This document shows, in pieces, positions 37,876-46,368 of a stretch of 64,000 bases of DNA (positions within the stretch are counted from its first letter, which is position 1; each line of letters opens with the position of its first letter). Both the position numbers and the translations under genes were made by a program. Below the pieces are notes generated by a model, which was given only the letters and a program-made list of their open reading frames with translations, did not search any database and was not told the origin of the DNA. Source of the DNA: Rubeoparvulum massiliense (lineage in GTDB: Bacteria; Bacillota; Bacilli; Rubeoparvulales; Rubeoparvulaceae); NCBI RefSeq assembly GCF_001049895.1, contig NZ_CVPE01000003.1:248001-312000 (forward strand), in the 5' to 3' direction.

Positions 37876-39306
37876 TTATTTATTCTTCTTTTCGAAGATC
37901 AAGTGAGCTGCTGCGATACCAGGTTGTGTCATTTCCATTGGATCAAGAATTTCGTTCAATTCTGCTTCAGTTAATACGCCACGTTCTAGAATGATTTCAC
38001 GAACTGGACGGCCGGAGAGAATTGCTTCTTTTGCTGTAGCAGCTGCTGTTTCGTAACCAACGTGTGGGTTGATAGCTGTAATAACACCAACACTGTTTTC
38101 TACATAGTTACGGCAACGTTCTACGTTCGCTGTAACACCTTCGATTAAGTGTGTGCGGAATACAGTTAAGGCATTGCCCATGATGTCAAGGGATTGAAGT
38201 AAGTTGAATGCCATTACTGGTTCCATTACGTTCAATTCAAATTGACCTGCTTCAGAAGCAAGTGCGATTGTTAAGTCATTACCAATTACTTGGAATGCAG
38301 TTTGGTTAACTACTTCGGCCATAACTGGGTTTACTTTACCTGGCATGATGGAGGAGCCTGGTTGACGAGCTGGTAAGTGAAGTTCGCCGAGACCGCAACG
38401 AGGACCAGATGCCATCATTCGAAGGTCATTACAGATTTTGGAGATGTTCACAGCTAGAATCTTCAATGCGCCAGAAACAGATGTATAAGCATCGGTGTTT
38501 TGTGTACCATCGATAAGGTCTTCAGCGCTCTTTAGTTCATAGCCTGTGATTTCACAAAGGTGTTTAACCACTTTTTCAATATACTCTGGTAGTGCATTCA
38601 AGCCAGTACCAACAGCAGTTGCACCCATGTTTACTTCATATAGGAATTCCATGGATTGGTTTAGACGTGTACGATCACGTTCTAACACATGAGCCCATGC
38701 GCGGAATTCTTGACCGAGACGAACAGGAACAGCGTCTTGTAAGTGGGTACGACCCATTTTGATAACGCCGTCGAACTCTTCACCTTTTTTGTAAAGAGCG
38801 TCAATTAATTCACCGATTACAACGTCCAGGCGTTTTGCCAAGGTGATGGCAGAAATATGTATGCCTGTTGGGAAGGAGTCATTGGTAGATTGAGCCATGT
38901 TTACATGAGAGTTTGGGCTGATTAGTTTGTAATCACCCTTTGTGCCACCTAGGATTTCGATAGCACGGTTAGCGATGATTTCATTCACGTTCATGTTGAT
39001 GGAAGTACCAGCTCCACCTTGGATGGAGTCAACGATGAAGTGATCATCATAGTATTTCAATTCCATTAATTCTTCTGCAGCTGCAACGATTGCTTTGCAT
39101 TTATCATCTGGTAGAAGTCCTACTTCATTATTGGAAAGAGCGGCAGCTTTCTTTACGATTGCCATTGCGCGGTATAATTCTGGGTGTGGTTTAATTCCTG
39201 TGATTGGGAAGTTTTCCCGTGCGCGAGAAGCTTGTACACCATAATATGCGTCTAATGGTATCTCTTTGTCTCCTAGAAAATCGTGTTCAATACGTGCCAT
39301 TTTCAT
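37876..39306 (-). CDS. aspA: Aspartate ammonia-lyase
   Basis: A 476-residue member of the fumarase/aspartase superfamily that interconverts L-aspartate with fumarate and ammonia. The [12 protein letters not shown] signature loop is present, and the aspartase-type N-terminus (DFLGDKEIPLDAYYGVQ...GIKPHPEL) separates it from the class II fumarase encoded upstream. Its codons look strongly biased (frequent GGT, CGT, GTT, AAC), like the ribosomal genes here, suggesting high expression. It has its own promoter and terminator. Together with fumC it could feed aspartate into fumarate respiration or the TCA cycle. Confidence 0.93.
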   Translation of the reverse strand: MKMARIEHDFLGDKEIPLDAYYGVQASRARENFPITGIKPHPELYRAMAIVKKAAALSNNEVGLLPDDKCKAIVAAAEELMELKYYDDHFIVDSIQGGAGTSINMNVNEIIANRAIEILGGTKGDYKLISPNSHVNMAQSTNDSFPTGIHISAITLAKRLDVVIGELIDALYKKGEEFDGVIKMGRTHLQDAVPVRLGQEFRAWAHVLERDRTRLNQSMEFLYEVNMGATAVGTGLNALPEYIEKVVKHLCEITGYELKSAEDLIDGTQNTDAYTSVSGALKILAVNISKICNDLRMMASGPRCGLGELHLPARQPGSSIMPGKVNPVMAEVVNQTAFQVIGNDLTIALASEAGQFELNVMEPVMAFNLLQSLDIMGNALTVFRTHLIEGVTANVERCRNYVENSVGVITAINPHVGYETAAATAKEAILSGRPVREIILERGVLTEAELNEILDPMEMTQPGIAAAHLIFEKKNK

Positions 39307-39611
39307 TCGCCTCCAAAAAGATTTTTGTACTCCCCTACTTCATCACTGACTGCTGTACTTTAAATATCCTAAATCCCTAACACCCGTCTCATATAGTACT
39401 CCATTTAGCCTTGTGGGACAAGTGAATTTGGGTGGTTTGTGAAATCTTTAACTTTCTCTTCACAAGTTAGACTTATTATGTCCATTTTCAAAAATGTATA
39501 CAGGGAATTTGCCTGTTATAATTTTCTTCTTTTCACTTCAAAAACAGCCAAGCATGTGACCTTAATGTACTTTCTAGGATTTTCTCTATCACTCTAATAA
39601 TCTGTATATGC
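39307..39611 (-). promoter_or_regulatory. Gene-free region upstream of aspA with a TTGTGAA...TTCACAA inverted repeat
   Basis: AT-rich, no gene. A candidate promoter lies at 39393-39421. Upstream of it, TTGTGAA (39437-39443) and TTCACAA (39459-39465) form a 7-bp inverted repeat with a 15-nt gap; its centre would be about 65 bp before the expected transcription start, a position used by activators. The half-sites resemble those of Rex or FNR/CRP proteins, but the spacing fits neither consensus. Nothing else recognisable was seen between 39466 and 39611. Confidence 0.4.
39393..39421 (-). promoter_or_regulatory. Candidate sigma-A promoter of aspA
   Basis: TTGTCC (39421-39416), 17-bp spacer, TACTAT (39398-39393) on the minus strand; each box matches the consensus at 4 of 6 bases. 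Confidence 0.4.
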
Positions 39612-39642
39612 AAAAAGTAAGAGCTGTGATACAACTCTTACC
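39612..39642 (-). terminator. Rho-independent terminator of fumC
   Basis: GTAAGAG pairs with CTCTTAC and an inner TGT/ACA extends the hairpin; TTTTTG follows on the minus strand, 52 nt after the fumC stop. Confidence 0.8.
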
Positions 39643-39693
39643 TTTGGTTGATTATGGTATTCATTTTGTGATCGATGATATTCCTCTTACCAA

Positions 39694-41085
39694 TTATTTT
39701 ACATTTGGGTGAACCATTTTTTCGGGACGGACAATCTGATCAAACTCTTCTTTAGTGAGAAGCCCTGATTGGAGGGTTGCCTCTTTTAGTGTTAAATTCT
39801 CAGCAAAGGCCTTCTTCGCAATGACTGCAGCATTTTCATAGCCAATATAGGGATTTAATGCTGTGACCAGCATCAAGGATTGATGGAGATTCTGATTGAT
39901 TCTCTCCCGGTTTGGCTCAATACCTACAGCACAGCGGGTATTAAAGGATTGAATACTATCTGCTAATAAACGAACCGATTGAAGGAAATTATAGATGATC
40001 ACTGGTTTAAATACATTTAATTCAAAATTGCCTTGGCTTGCAGCAAAGCCAATAGCCGCATCATTACCCATCACCTGTACAGCTACCATGGTGACTGCTT
40101 CTGCTTGGGTGGGATTCACCTTTCCCGGCATGATGGAGCTACCAGGCTCATTGGCAGGAATGGTTAACTCACCTAAGCCACAGCGTGGGCCACTAGCAAG
40201 CCAGCGCACATCATTGGCGATCTTCATCATATCAGCCGCCAACGCCTTGAGAGCTCCATGGGCGTGAACCATTTCGTCATGACTGGTTAGTGCATGAAAT
40301 TTATTAGGCGATGAATGAAACTGCTTTCCTGTGAGCTTACTAATCTCCAGTGCTGTTTGCTCCCCAAATTGTGGATGCGCATTGATTCCTGTGCCCACGG
40401 CGGTTCCGCCAATGGCTAATGATTTGAGATGCTCGACACTCTGTTGAATCAGTTCGCGATCCTTCTCTAGCATATAGGCCCAACCGCTGATCTCCTGTCC
40501 TAGCGTCAATGGTGTTGCATCCTGAAGATGGGTTCGACCAATTTTTATAATCTCATCAAATTCCTCTGATTTCCCTTGTAGGGTATGATATAACTGCTGA
40601 ATGGCTGGTAGAAGTGTCTCCTCTACTGCAAGGACTGCTGCGATATGCATCGCTGTTGGGAAAGTATCATTAGAACTTTGAGAGTGATTCACATCATCAT
40701 TCGGATGAATGCGAAGCTCACTGCCTGTCTCTTCAAGATACTGGTTGGCGCGGTGAGCGATCACTTCGTTCACGTTCATATTACTTTGGGTACCACTGCC
40801 TGTCTGCCATACTACCAGTGGAAAGTTATCATCTAATTTTCCTGCAAGAATTTCGTCTGCTACGAAAGCGATGGCCTCTGCTTTCTCGGCTGAAAGCTGC
40901 CCAATTGCAGCATTGGCCAAGGCTGCACCTTTCTTTAAGATAGCAAATGCCCGAATCACCTCTGCTGGCATCTTCTCTGTACCAATTGGAAAATTTTCAA
41001 AGCTTCGTTGTGTTTGTGCTCCCCATAGCTTATCCGCTGGAACATGCATTTCTCCTAGCGTATCTTTTTCAATACGATATTGCAT
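39694..41085 (-). CDS. fumC: Class II fumarate hydratase
   Basis: Fumarase C interconverts fumarate and malate without an iron-sulfur cluster. From the ATG at 41085 ([16 protein letters not shown]) it is 463 residues, the usual length; AAGGAG stands 10 nt upstream, and an ATG seven codons earlier has no ribosome site. The SSNDTFPTA and [15 protein letters not shown] signatures and the [13 protein letters not shown] segment are intact. The [12 protein letters not shown]-terminus is fumarase-type, not aspartase-type. Its paralogue aspA lies 390 nt downstream. Confidence 0.96.
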   Translation of the reverse strand: MQYRIEKDTLGEMHVPADKLWGAQTQRSFENFPIGTEKMPAEVIRAFAILKKGAALANAAIGQLSAEKAEAIAFVADEILAGKLDDNFPLVVWQTGSGTQSNMNVNEVIAHRANQYLEETGSELRIHPNDDVNHSQSSNDTFPTAMHIAAVLAVEETLLPAIQQLYHTLQGKSEEFDEIIKIGRTHLQDATPLTLGQEISGWAYMLEKDRELIQQSVEHLKSLAIGGTAVGTGINAHPQFGEQTALEISKLTGKQFHSSPNKFHALTSHDEMVHAHGALKALAADMMKIANDVRWLASGPRCGLGELTIPANEPGSSIMPGKVNPTQAEAVTMVAVQVMGNDAAIGFAASQGNFELNVFKPVIIYNFLQSVRLLADSIQSFNTRCAVGIEPNRERINQNLHQSLMLVTALNPYIGYENAAVIAKKAFAENLTLKEATLQSGLLTKEEFDQIVRPEKMVHPNVK

Positions 41086-41139
41086 AGGTATGTGCTCCTT
41101 CCACATTTATATTTACTACGGCTAACACTGATCATCTCT

Positions 41140-41168
41140 ATTATAGAACAGGGTGGTGATAATTGGTA
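41140..41168 (-). promoter_or_regulatory. Candidate promoter of fumC
   Basis: Perfect -10 TATAAT (41145-41140) with a poor -35 (TACCAA, 41168-41163) at 17-bp spacing on the minus strand. The -10 is convincing, the -35 is not. Confidence 0.4.
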
Positions 41169-41202
41169 CAACGAAGCACCTCGGAAGACTTCAACCCCGA
41201 TG

Positions 41203-42633
41203 CTATGACGTACTCTGAATGGCAGCTACCTGATGAAGAGCTTTAATCCATTGCTCATATGCTAAACCATACCGTACTAACTCTCGCTGAATCGCCCAGA
41301 TATCCTCTACTTGCTTGGTTGCTAGATATTGCTCATAGCTTGTATTGGCCGCTACCATGGCTTCCTTCATCTCTTCCATATGAGGAGTGACAGGTGCTGG
41401 AAGCATTCCGAGGACAATCTCATGATGCTGCAAATAGCTTGAATAATGCTGCATGATTTCAGGATCAGCCTGCCCAACCGGCTCTTGACCGCTAGGCTCT
41501 ATTAGTTGACGAATGGAGTATACGGATAATCGCTCTAATAATCCTCTACTTTCCTCTAGCATCTCTGCCATTACCGTCAGATCCTCTTGCTCTGTGGTAG
41601 ACAAGGTCTCAATCCCGGCAATGCTATATTCCTTCACATAGATTTCAATCCCTTGGTTCTGAATCCACCGTCCTAACTGCAACCCCATCTCCTGATCCAC
41701 TGCCACGCCTACAAATAAACGATAGGGCATACCGTCAGAAATAACACCTTGGAAGCCCTTTGCCATCAATTGATCAACGATGGCTTGAGCGCTTGATTCC
41801 TCAGCAAAGGCTCCTGCCTGTACCATATGCAGACTCAAAGGTGCAATCTGGATCGCTGTAAGTGGCTCTGTCATCTGTTGTTGTACCTGTTGCTGTTCCT
41901 CTGGAACTTGACTAGACAGAGCAGTGAGCCCATTTGCATTCACCGGTACAGTGTGATCATTATGTGGTATCGCTGCAGGTTGAAGAAACAGTTGAAGAAG
42001 AAGATAGCCAAAAGTGCTCCCTAAGCCCAGCGCCAAGATGCTGACCAGAAGGATTTTTACCCACCCCCTACGCGAGGTTCGATATTCCCTGCTTGTGGAG
42101 AATCCCTGTAGATCTTCAAGGATGGAAGAAGGCTCTGCTTGTGACTCCGCAGGAAAGTGAAGAGAATAATCATCCCAACCGTTGATTGTTGCTCTCGCCT
42201 CTCCTAGCATAGCCTGGGGAGCTTCAGCTTCGACTTCTGCTTCTGCTCCTGTGTTTCCTGAGACCTCCTCTTGTGGGTTCTGATTTTGCCATCGCTCATT
42301 GCGATATTCTGTTACCTCCGTAGCCTCTACGTTTTTTGGGATAGCGTTCTGCTTCTCTACTTCCAGTTCCTTGCTGCTGGCAGCCTGTTGAATTCTTTCT
42401 TGTTGTTCTTTCCATACACGATATTTCTCCACCTCACGTTGAATCTCTGCATCATCAAAGAGGTGGTATACCTTCGGTTCTCCCCTTGTCCCCTCACTGG
42501 TCTTCTCTTGATTCGTTCGATAGGTGTAGAGACGGCCAGTACCTTGGGGAAGGTGATGTAGAATGGAACGCTTTGATTGACTTCGCTTAATAGGATGATC
42601 CTCCGATAAAGGCGTTGGATTTGTTGGTTCCAT
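41203..42633 (-). CDS. SPOR-domain membrane protein, SpoIIB-like
   Basis: A 476-residue protein with a long charged N-terminal cytoplasmic part (1-195), one membrane helix (about 195-220, VKILLVSILALGLGSTFGYLL), a Gln-rich linker and a SPOR domain at about 268-340 (LHMVQAGAFAEESSAQAIVDQLMAKGF...YRLFVGVA), then a helical C-terminus. SPOR domains bind denuded septal glycan. B. subtilis SpoIIB has this layout, and lies between comC and maf-radC; here it lies between the pilus genes and fumC/aspA-radC. It probably marks the sporulation septum for engulfment. The start is the ATG at 42633 with AGGGAG 8 nt upstream. Confidence 0.78.
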   Translation of the reverse strand: MEPTNPTPLSEDHPIKRSQSKRSILHHLPQGTGRLYTYRTNQEKTSEGTRGEPKVYHLFDDAEIQREVEKYRVWKEQQERIQQAASSKELEVEKQNAIPKNVEATEVTEYRNERWQNQNPQEEVSGNTGAEAEVEAEAPQAMLGEARATINGWDDYSLHFPAESQAEPSSILEDLQGFSTSREYRTSRRGWVKILLVSILALGLGSTFGYLLLQLFLQPAAIPHNDHTVPVNANGLTALSSQVPEEQQQVQQQMTEPLTAIQIAPLSLHMVQAGAFAEESSAQAIVDQLMAKGFQGVISDGMPYRLFVGVAVDQEMGLQLGRWIQNQGIEIYVKEYSIAGIETLSTTEQEDLTVMAEMLEESRGLLERLSVYSIRQLIEPSGQEPVGQADPEIMQHYSSYLQHHEIVLGMLPAPVTPHMEEMKEAMVAANTSYEQYLATKQVEDIWAIQRELVRYGLAYEQWIKALHQVAAIQSTS

Positions 42634-42775
42634 GTTCAACGCTCCCTTTCATCAATCATTCTCCTCTAACAAAACGAGGAGTCTTACCATGCTCCATCTA
42701 TATGTATTAGAAACTAGTAGTAGAACTTTTTTATAGTAGACTTGGTTGAAGGGACTCTTCGGAGATACATGAACA

Positions 42776-42811
42776 CAAAAGAAGAGATACCCATCATTTA
42801 GGTATCTCTTC
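42776..42811 (-). terminator. Rho-independent terminator of the pil operon
   Basis: AAGAGATACC pairs with GGTATCTCTT, 9-nt loop, followed by CTTTTG on the minus strand, after pilO. It isolates the spoIIB-like gene, which must have its own promoter in 42634-42775; none was clearly recognised there, though a CTCCTC/GAGGAG hairpin lies near 42659-42680. Confidence 0.75.
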
Positions 42812-42878
42812 ATCATTATCATCATTTTACTAGTAACCATCATATGACTATCTAATCTCACCATCAATGATCTATCAC

Positions 42879-43538
42879 TTACTTAAAGGGATCACTCTTT
42901 CCTGCTGGCTGTGGATGCTCTACCTTTGGTAGCCTATCATCAAATTGATCCATTTGATCCACGTAATAGATTGCGAGGGTGATAGAGTAGAGGTAGGCAT
43001 CATCGCCTAATATTTCATTCATCGCTTGCTGATCACTCAGTTGTATACCCTGAATCCAGGTGATACGTTCTTGATTTTCTAAGGCTTCCATAAACTTTTC
43101 CATGGCGGGATAATCGGGGGCTGCAATCTGTAATTGAAGGGTCAGCTGATGAATTTGCTGCTTCATCTCTTCTATTAATGGGTCGCCATTCCCCATAGTT
43201 TCTCCTAATGTATCTTCATCAACAGTTAGATTTGTAATTCGGCAACCACTTTCCCCTTCGATCTTCTCGATGTAGAGAAGATATTGATCGATGATGGGAT
43301 CACTCGGAAGTTTTTTGGCAATCTCCTGGAGATCAGGAGCCTTTTCATCCTGCTTTTTTAGCAATTCCTCAGACAAGACTTCAACTGCACGCTCTTTTTG
43401 CAGAATGGAGGCATCCACCTGCTGAATCTCCGAATAAAGAGGTTGAAAGATCAGGAGATATATACTAATACCGATGACCAGCAGAAAAGCTAGAAGGAGT
43501 GCACTTTGGAGCAAGAATTTCCGTGCCCAATCACTCAT
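42879..43538 (-). CDS. pilO: Type IV pilus inner-membrane assembly protein PilO-like
   Basis: A 219-residue bitopic protein: membrane helix at about 10-32, coiled coil (about 35-65), and a ferredoxin-like soluble domain (PSDPIIDQYLLYIEKIEGESGCRI, LTLQLQIAAPDYPAMEKFMEALE). PilO pairs with PilN to form the periplasm-side alignment complex; in Gram-positives it lies between membrane and wall. It overlaps pilN by 8 nt and is the last gene of the pil transcript. Named by order M-N-O and topology, since sequence conservation is low. Confidence 0.82.
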   Translation of the reverse strand: MSDWARKFLLQSALLLAFLLVIGISIYLLIFQPLYSEIQQVDASILQKERAVEVLSEELLKKQDEKAPDLQEIAKKLPSDPIIDQYLLYIEKIEGESGCRITNLTVDEDTLGETMGNGDPLIEEMKQQIHQLTLQLQIAAPDYPAMEKFMEALENQERITWIQGIQLSDQQAMNEILGDDAYLYSITLAIYYVDQMDQFDDRLPKVEHPQPAGKSDPFK

Positions 43539-44106
43539 GCGTCTCTCCCCCTTTGCTGGCTACACTTGATTTCACCATCATTAGCTTGAACTCTGCTTCA
43601 TACCATACGGTAGCAGAATGATTTTCATCCACTTCGGTGCTCACCTGTTGGAGCTTGAACCGCTCAACCCCTAATGCATGCTCTACATGATAGTTAAATG
43701 CAGCGATTTGCTGCAGCGAGTTCGTCTTGATTGAAAGAGCAAATTGGCCATCCCCTTCATACCATAGGCTAACAATGGTTCCATCTGAGGGTAAGAGACC
43801 GATTATTTTTTGAATAAGTGGTACCACGGGCTGAGAGGCTGCTTCTAGCATGGCTACAGCTTTTCCATATGTAAGCAGGGCTTCCTCGCCGCGATACTCC
43901 GCCAATTGGTTTTCTAACATAGTGATCTCTGCTTCTAGATAGCTTTCATACTGACTCTTAACCTCTAGCTTACTCTGAGCCGCTTGAAACTGGACACGAG
44001 ACCAAATGAGTACAACTGCCACAATGGCAAGGATGGTGATCCAGAAAATCCTTTCCACCACTTTCTTATTCTCACGCTTTGGGAGGAGATTAATATCCAC
44101 AGACAT
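43531..44106 (-). CDS. pilN: Type IV pilus assembly protein PilN-like
   Basis: A 191-residue protein beginning MSVDINLLP, the conserved N-terminal motif by which PilN docks in a groove of cytoplasmic PilM, followed by a membrane helix (about 20-38), coiled coil and a fimbrial-assembly domain (LLPSDGTIVSLWYEGDGQFALSIKTNSLQQIAAFNYHVE). It follows pilM with no gap and overlaps pilO. Confidence 0.88.
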   Translation of the reverse strand: MSVDINLLPKRENKKVVERIFWITILAIVAVVLIWSRVQFQAAQSKLEVKSQYESYLEAEITMLENQLAEYRGEEALLTYGKAVAMLEAASQPVVPLIQKIIGLLPSDGTIVSLWYEGDGQFALSIKTNSLQQIAAFNYHVEHALGVERFKLQQVSTEVDENHSATVWYEAEFKLMMVKSSVASKGGETHE

Positions 44107-45105
44107 TTAATTTCCTCCTCTCAGGGCTAACCCTATTGCTAGCTCGTAGTGTCCCCATGAAGAATCTAGGTGTAAAGCTTGACGGATTACACCATGAATG
44201 CTACAAACTGCGATCCCAAGCTCTGCTTGAAGCTGCTCGTGCATCTTGTCTAAAAGAGGATGCTCTCCACATAAGATGGCTCGGTCAATCTGTGCCATTC
44301 CCCCTTGTAAGGAGAACTGGTAATAGTTAATCATCCGTAGTATCTCAGTGATCGTCTCCCGGATATGACCCTCACCGATGGTCTCTACTTGGAGATATTG
44401 AATATTTGTCTTTCCGTTCTCCTCTTCAGCCACTTCCCAGCCATTCTCCGGAAGTAATAGATTCATGGTTCGCATAAAGAGGGGCTTATCACCATCGAAG
44501 ATACTGACGGTCACTTTTTCATAATCAAATTGGATGAGGAGCAGATGCCCCTCCCCAGCTCCTTGGATGGCTTCCTCGTACAGTCGGTACAAGGCAAGAG
44601 GGCTAATATCTGCTGTGACCGGATCCATTTTCAGCTTGGAAAACAGATGAGTATAGGTATTGACGATTTCAGCTGGGGCTGCAATAAGCAAAATCTCCTG
44701 TCCATCCTCCGTTTCCTTGTGGAGGGGAATCACATCCATATAAGGATCCTTAAAAGGTAGATGAACTGTTGTATCCAATTCCATATAGAGATAGCCCTTT
44801 AATTCCTTCTCTGGTATGGAAGGAGGAACCTTCATCTTGCGAACCACCACATAGGGATCAGGAACAATGAATTGAACTGCTCGATTTTTCCATTTCCGTT
44901 CTTTCACAAGGGGTGCCAAGCGGCGATAAAGTTCATCTTCATCCTTAATGGTACCATTGACGATTAAGCCCGGTGGCAAATAGAGCTCTCCCTGCGTACC
45001 GATACCATCGAGGTGAGACTGCTTGGATTCTACATAGCGGATGACATGATCTTTGATAACGATATTGATACGACGACGGCGACCAATTCCTAGATAGAAT
45101 GCCAA
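44107..45105 (-). CDS. pilM: Type IV pilus assembly actin-like ATPase PilM
   Basis: A 332-residue cytoplasmic protein with the FtsA/actin-like fold of PilM: SHS2-like insert (GYLYMELDTTVHLPFKDPYMDVIPL), the LLLIQFDYEKVTVSIFDG phosphate-type strand pair, and ILCGEHPLLDKM near the C-terminus. The typical phosphate-1 motif is degenerate (KDHVIRYVES), which is seen in other Gram-positive PilM. It binds the PilN N-terminus and PilB. Confidence 0.88.
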   Translation of the reverse strand: MAFYLGIGRRRRINIVIKDHVIRYVESKQSHLDGIGTQGELYLPPGLIVNGTIKDEDELYRRLAPLVKERKWKNRAVQFIVPDPYVVVRKMKVPPSIPEKELKGYLYMELDTTVHLPFKDPYMDVIPLHKETEDGQEILLIAAPAEIVNTYTHLFSKLKMDPVTADISPLALYRLYEEAIQGAGEGHLLLIQFDYEKVTVSIFDGDKPLFMRTMNLLLPENGWEVAEEENGKTNIQYLQVETIGEGHIRETITEILRMINYYQFSLQGGMAQIDRAILCGEHPLLDKMHEQLQAELGIAVCSIHGVIRQALHLDSSWGHYELAIGLALRGGN

Positions 45106-45120
45106 GCCGTATCCCCCCTT

Positions 45121-45879
45121 TCAGTCTTGTAACCATGAAAGATATAGTGCATATAAATCCTCGCTAAAAAAGAGGAGAGTCAGCATCCCTAGGGCAATGG
45201 AGGGGCCAAAGGGGAAGGGTTTTCCTCTTTGCACATTACCTCGTAGCATGCCAAATAAGCCAATGATGGTCCCATAAAGGGAGGAGAGGAAGAGGGTGGC
45301 AAGGACTCCCTTCCAGCCGAGGAGATAACCAATTAAAGCGAAGAGCTTAATATCTCCACCCCCCATTCCACCACGGCTGATCATGGCGATAATGAGAAGT
45401 AGCAGAAAACCGACAATGGCTCCGATGATCATCTGCTTCCATGGAGCAAATGGATAGAAGAATCGTACCAATGTAAACCAGCCTGCAAAGAAGAGGAGAA
45501 TTTTATTGGGAATCAGCATATAGAGCAGGTCAGAGACCGTAATCATCACCAGTAAGGCAATGATGGAGCCTGCCATGAGGAATTGACCTGACCAGCCAAA
45601 GCGATAGAAGGCGTAGGCATAAAGCACCCCGGTGAGCAGTTCCATGATCGGGTAGAGTGGTGAAATGCGACTTTCACAATGACGACAGCGCCCACGCTGC
45701 CACAGATAGGAGAGAATAGGAATCAGCTCCCGCCATCCCAAGCGGTGCTTACATTCCGCACAATGGGAAGGGGGAGCAATCATCGAGCCTTTCTCTGGAA
45801 TCCTCGTACCAACCACCTGGTAAAAGGAGCCGAGACAGGTTCCTAGTATGAACCAATAGATTGTGAAAAAGAGGTTCAT
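45121..45879 (-). CDS. pilD: Type IV prepilin peptidase/N-methyltransferase
   Basis: A 252-residue A24-family aspartyl peptidase with about eight helices. Two CxxC pairs (CAECKHRLGWRELIP and CRHCESRI) form the zinc-binding N-methylase domain; the catalytic aspartates lie in SDLLYMLIPN (near 118) and GGGDIKL (near 176). It cleaves the class III signals of the pilins encoded around it and methylates the new N-terminus. It holds the chromosome position of comC in B. subtilis, so it may also process competence pseudopilins if those exist elsewhere. Confidence 0.95.
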   Translation of the reverse strand: MNLFFTIYWFILGTCLGSFYQVVGTRIPEKGSMIAPPSHCAECKHRLGWRELIPILSYLWQRGRCRHCESRISPLYPIMELLTGVLYAYAFYRFGWSGQFLMAGSIIALLVMITVSDLLYMLIPNKILLFFAGWFTLVRFFYPFAPWKQMIIGAIVGFLLLLIIAMISRGGMGGGDIKLFALIGYLLGWKGVLATLFLSSLYGTIIGLFGMLRGNVQRGKPFPFGPSIALGMLTLLFFSEDLYALYLSWLQD

Positions 45880-45918
45880 AGGATCAGTCCTTAACAGTCT
45901 TTAATTAACCAACAGAAT

Positions 45919-46347
45919 TTATTTTACTGTATCATCTTTAGGATTGTTTATTTCGTCTAGAGTAATGCCTTCCGTTTCATAGTTCGTATAGGGCTTTATT
46001 TCAAGTAGCCTATGACCTATTAATTTGTATTTATACTTATTAGTAGCAGAATCTGATTCAACTAATACACTAAACGAATCACTAGATAAATTATCTAAAT
46101 AAGGGTCCAATTCTTCCTTACTGATCGTTTTTGTCTCTCCACCTTCAAGTGGTGGATATGTAGCCATAAACAACTTCGATGCTTCTAAAATTTGAATTGC
46201 TTCTGCCTTAACAGCGTCATCCTTCGTCTTGTTAATAATCCCACCAATGTTCGGAACAGCAATCGCTGCAATAATCCCTAAAATAACAATAACAGCCAAT
46301 AACTCGATCAAGGTTAAACCCTTTTCATTACGCATTAGACGTTTCAT
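45919..46347 (-). CDS. pilA: Major type IV pilin, class III signal
   Basis: A 142-residue prepilin: ten-residue basic leader MKRLMRNEKG, then LTLIELLAVIVILGIIAAIAVPN with Glu at mature position 5, and a C-terminal globular part of about 100 residues without cysteines, so no disulfide loop. It sits centrally in the pil operon between pilC and pilD and is the best candidate for the main fibre subunit. The 3' part of the gene is visibly more AT-rich than its neighbours, consistent with rapid surface diversification. A ComGC-type pseudopilin is the alternative, but the flanking pilT, pilM, pilN and pilO argue for a true pilus. Confidence 0.9.
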   Translation of the reverse strand: MKRLMRNEKGLTLIELLAVIVILGIIAAIAVPNIGGIINKTKDDAVKAEAIQILEASKLFMATYPPLEGGETKTISKEELDPYLDNLSSDSFSVLVESDSATNKYKYKLIGHRLLEIKPYTNYETEGITLDEINNPKDDTVK

Positions 46348-46368
46348 CTTGTTTTCCTCCTTTGATAT

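Noticed and set aside
42652-42867. 71-codon minus-strand ORF downstream of pilO
   Set aside because: It runs straight through the pil terminator hairpin and is dominated by Met/Leu/Val from AT-rich repeats.
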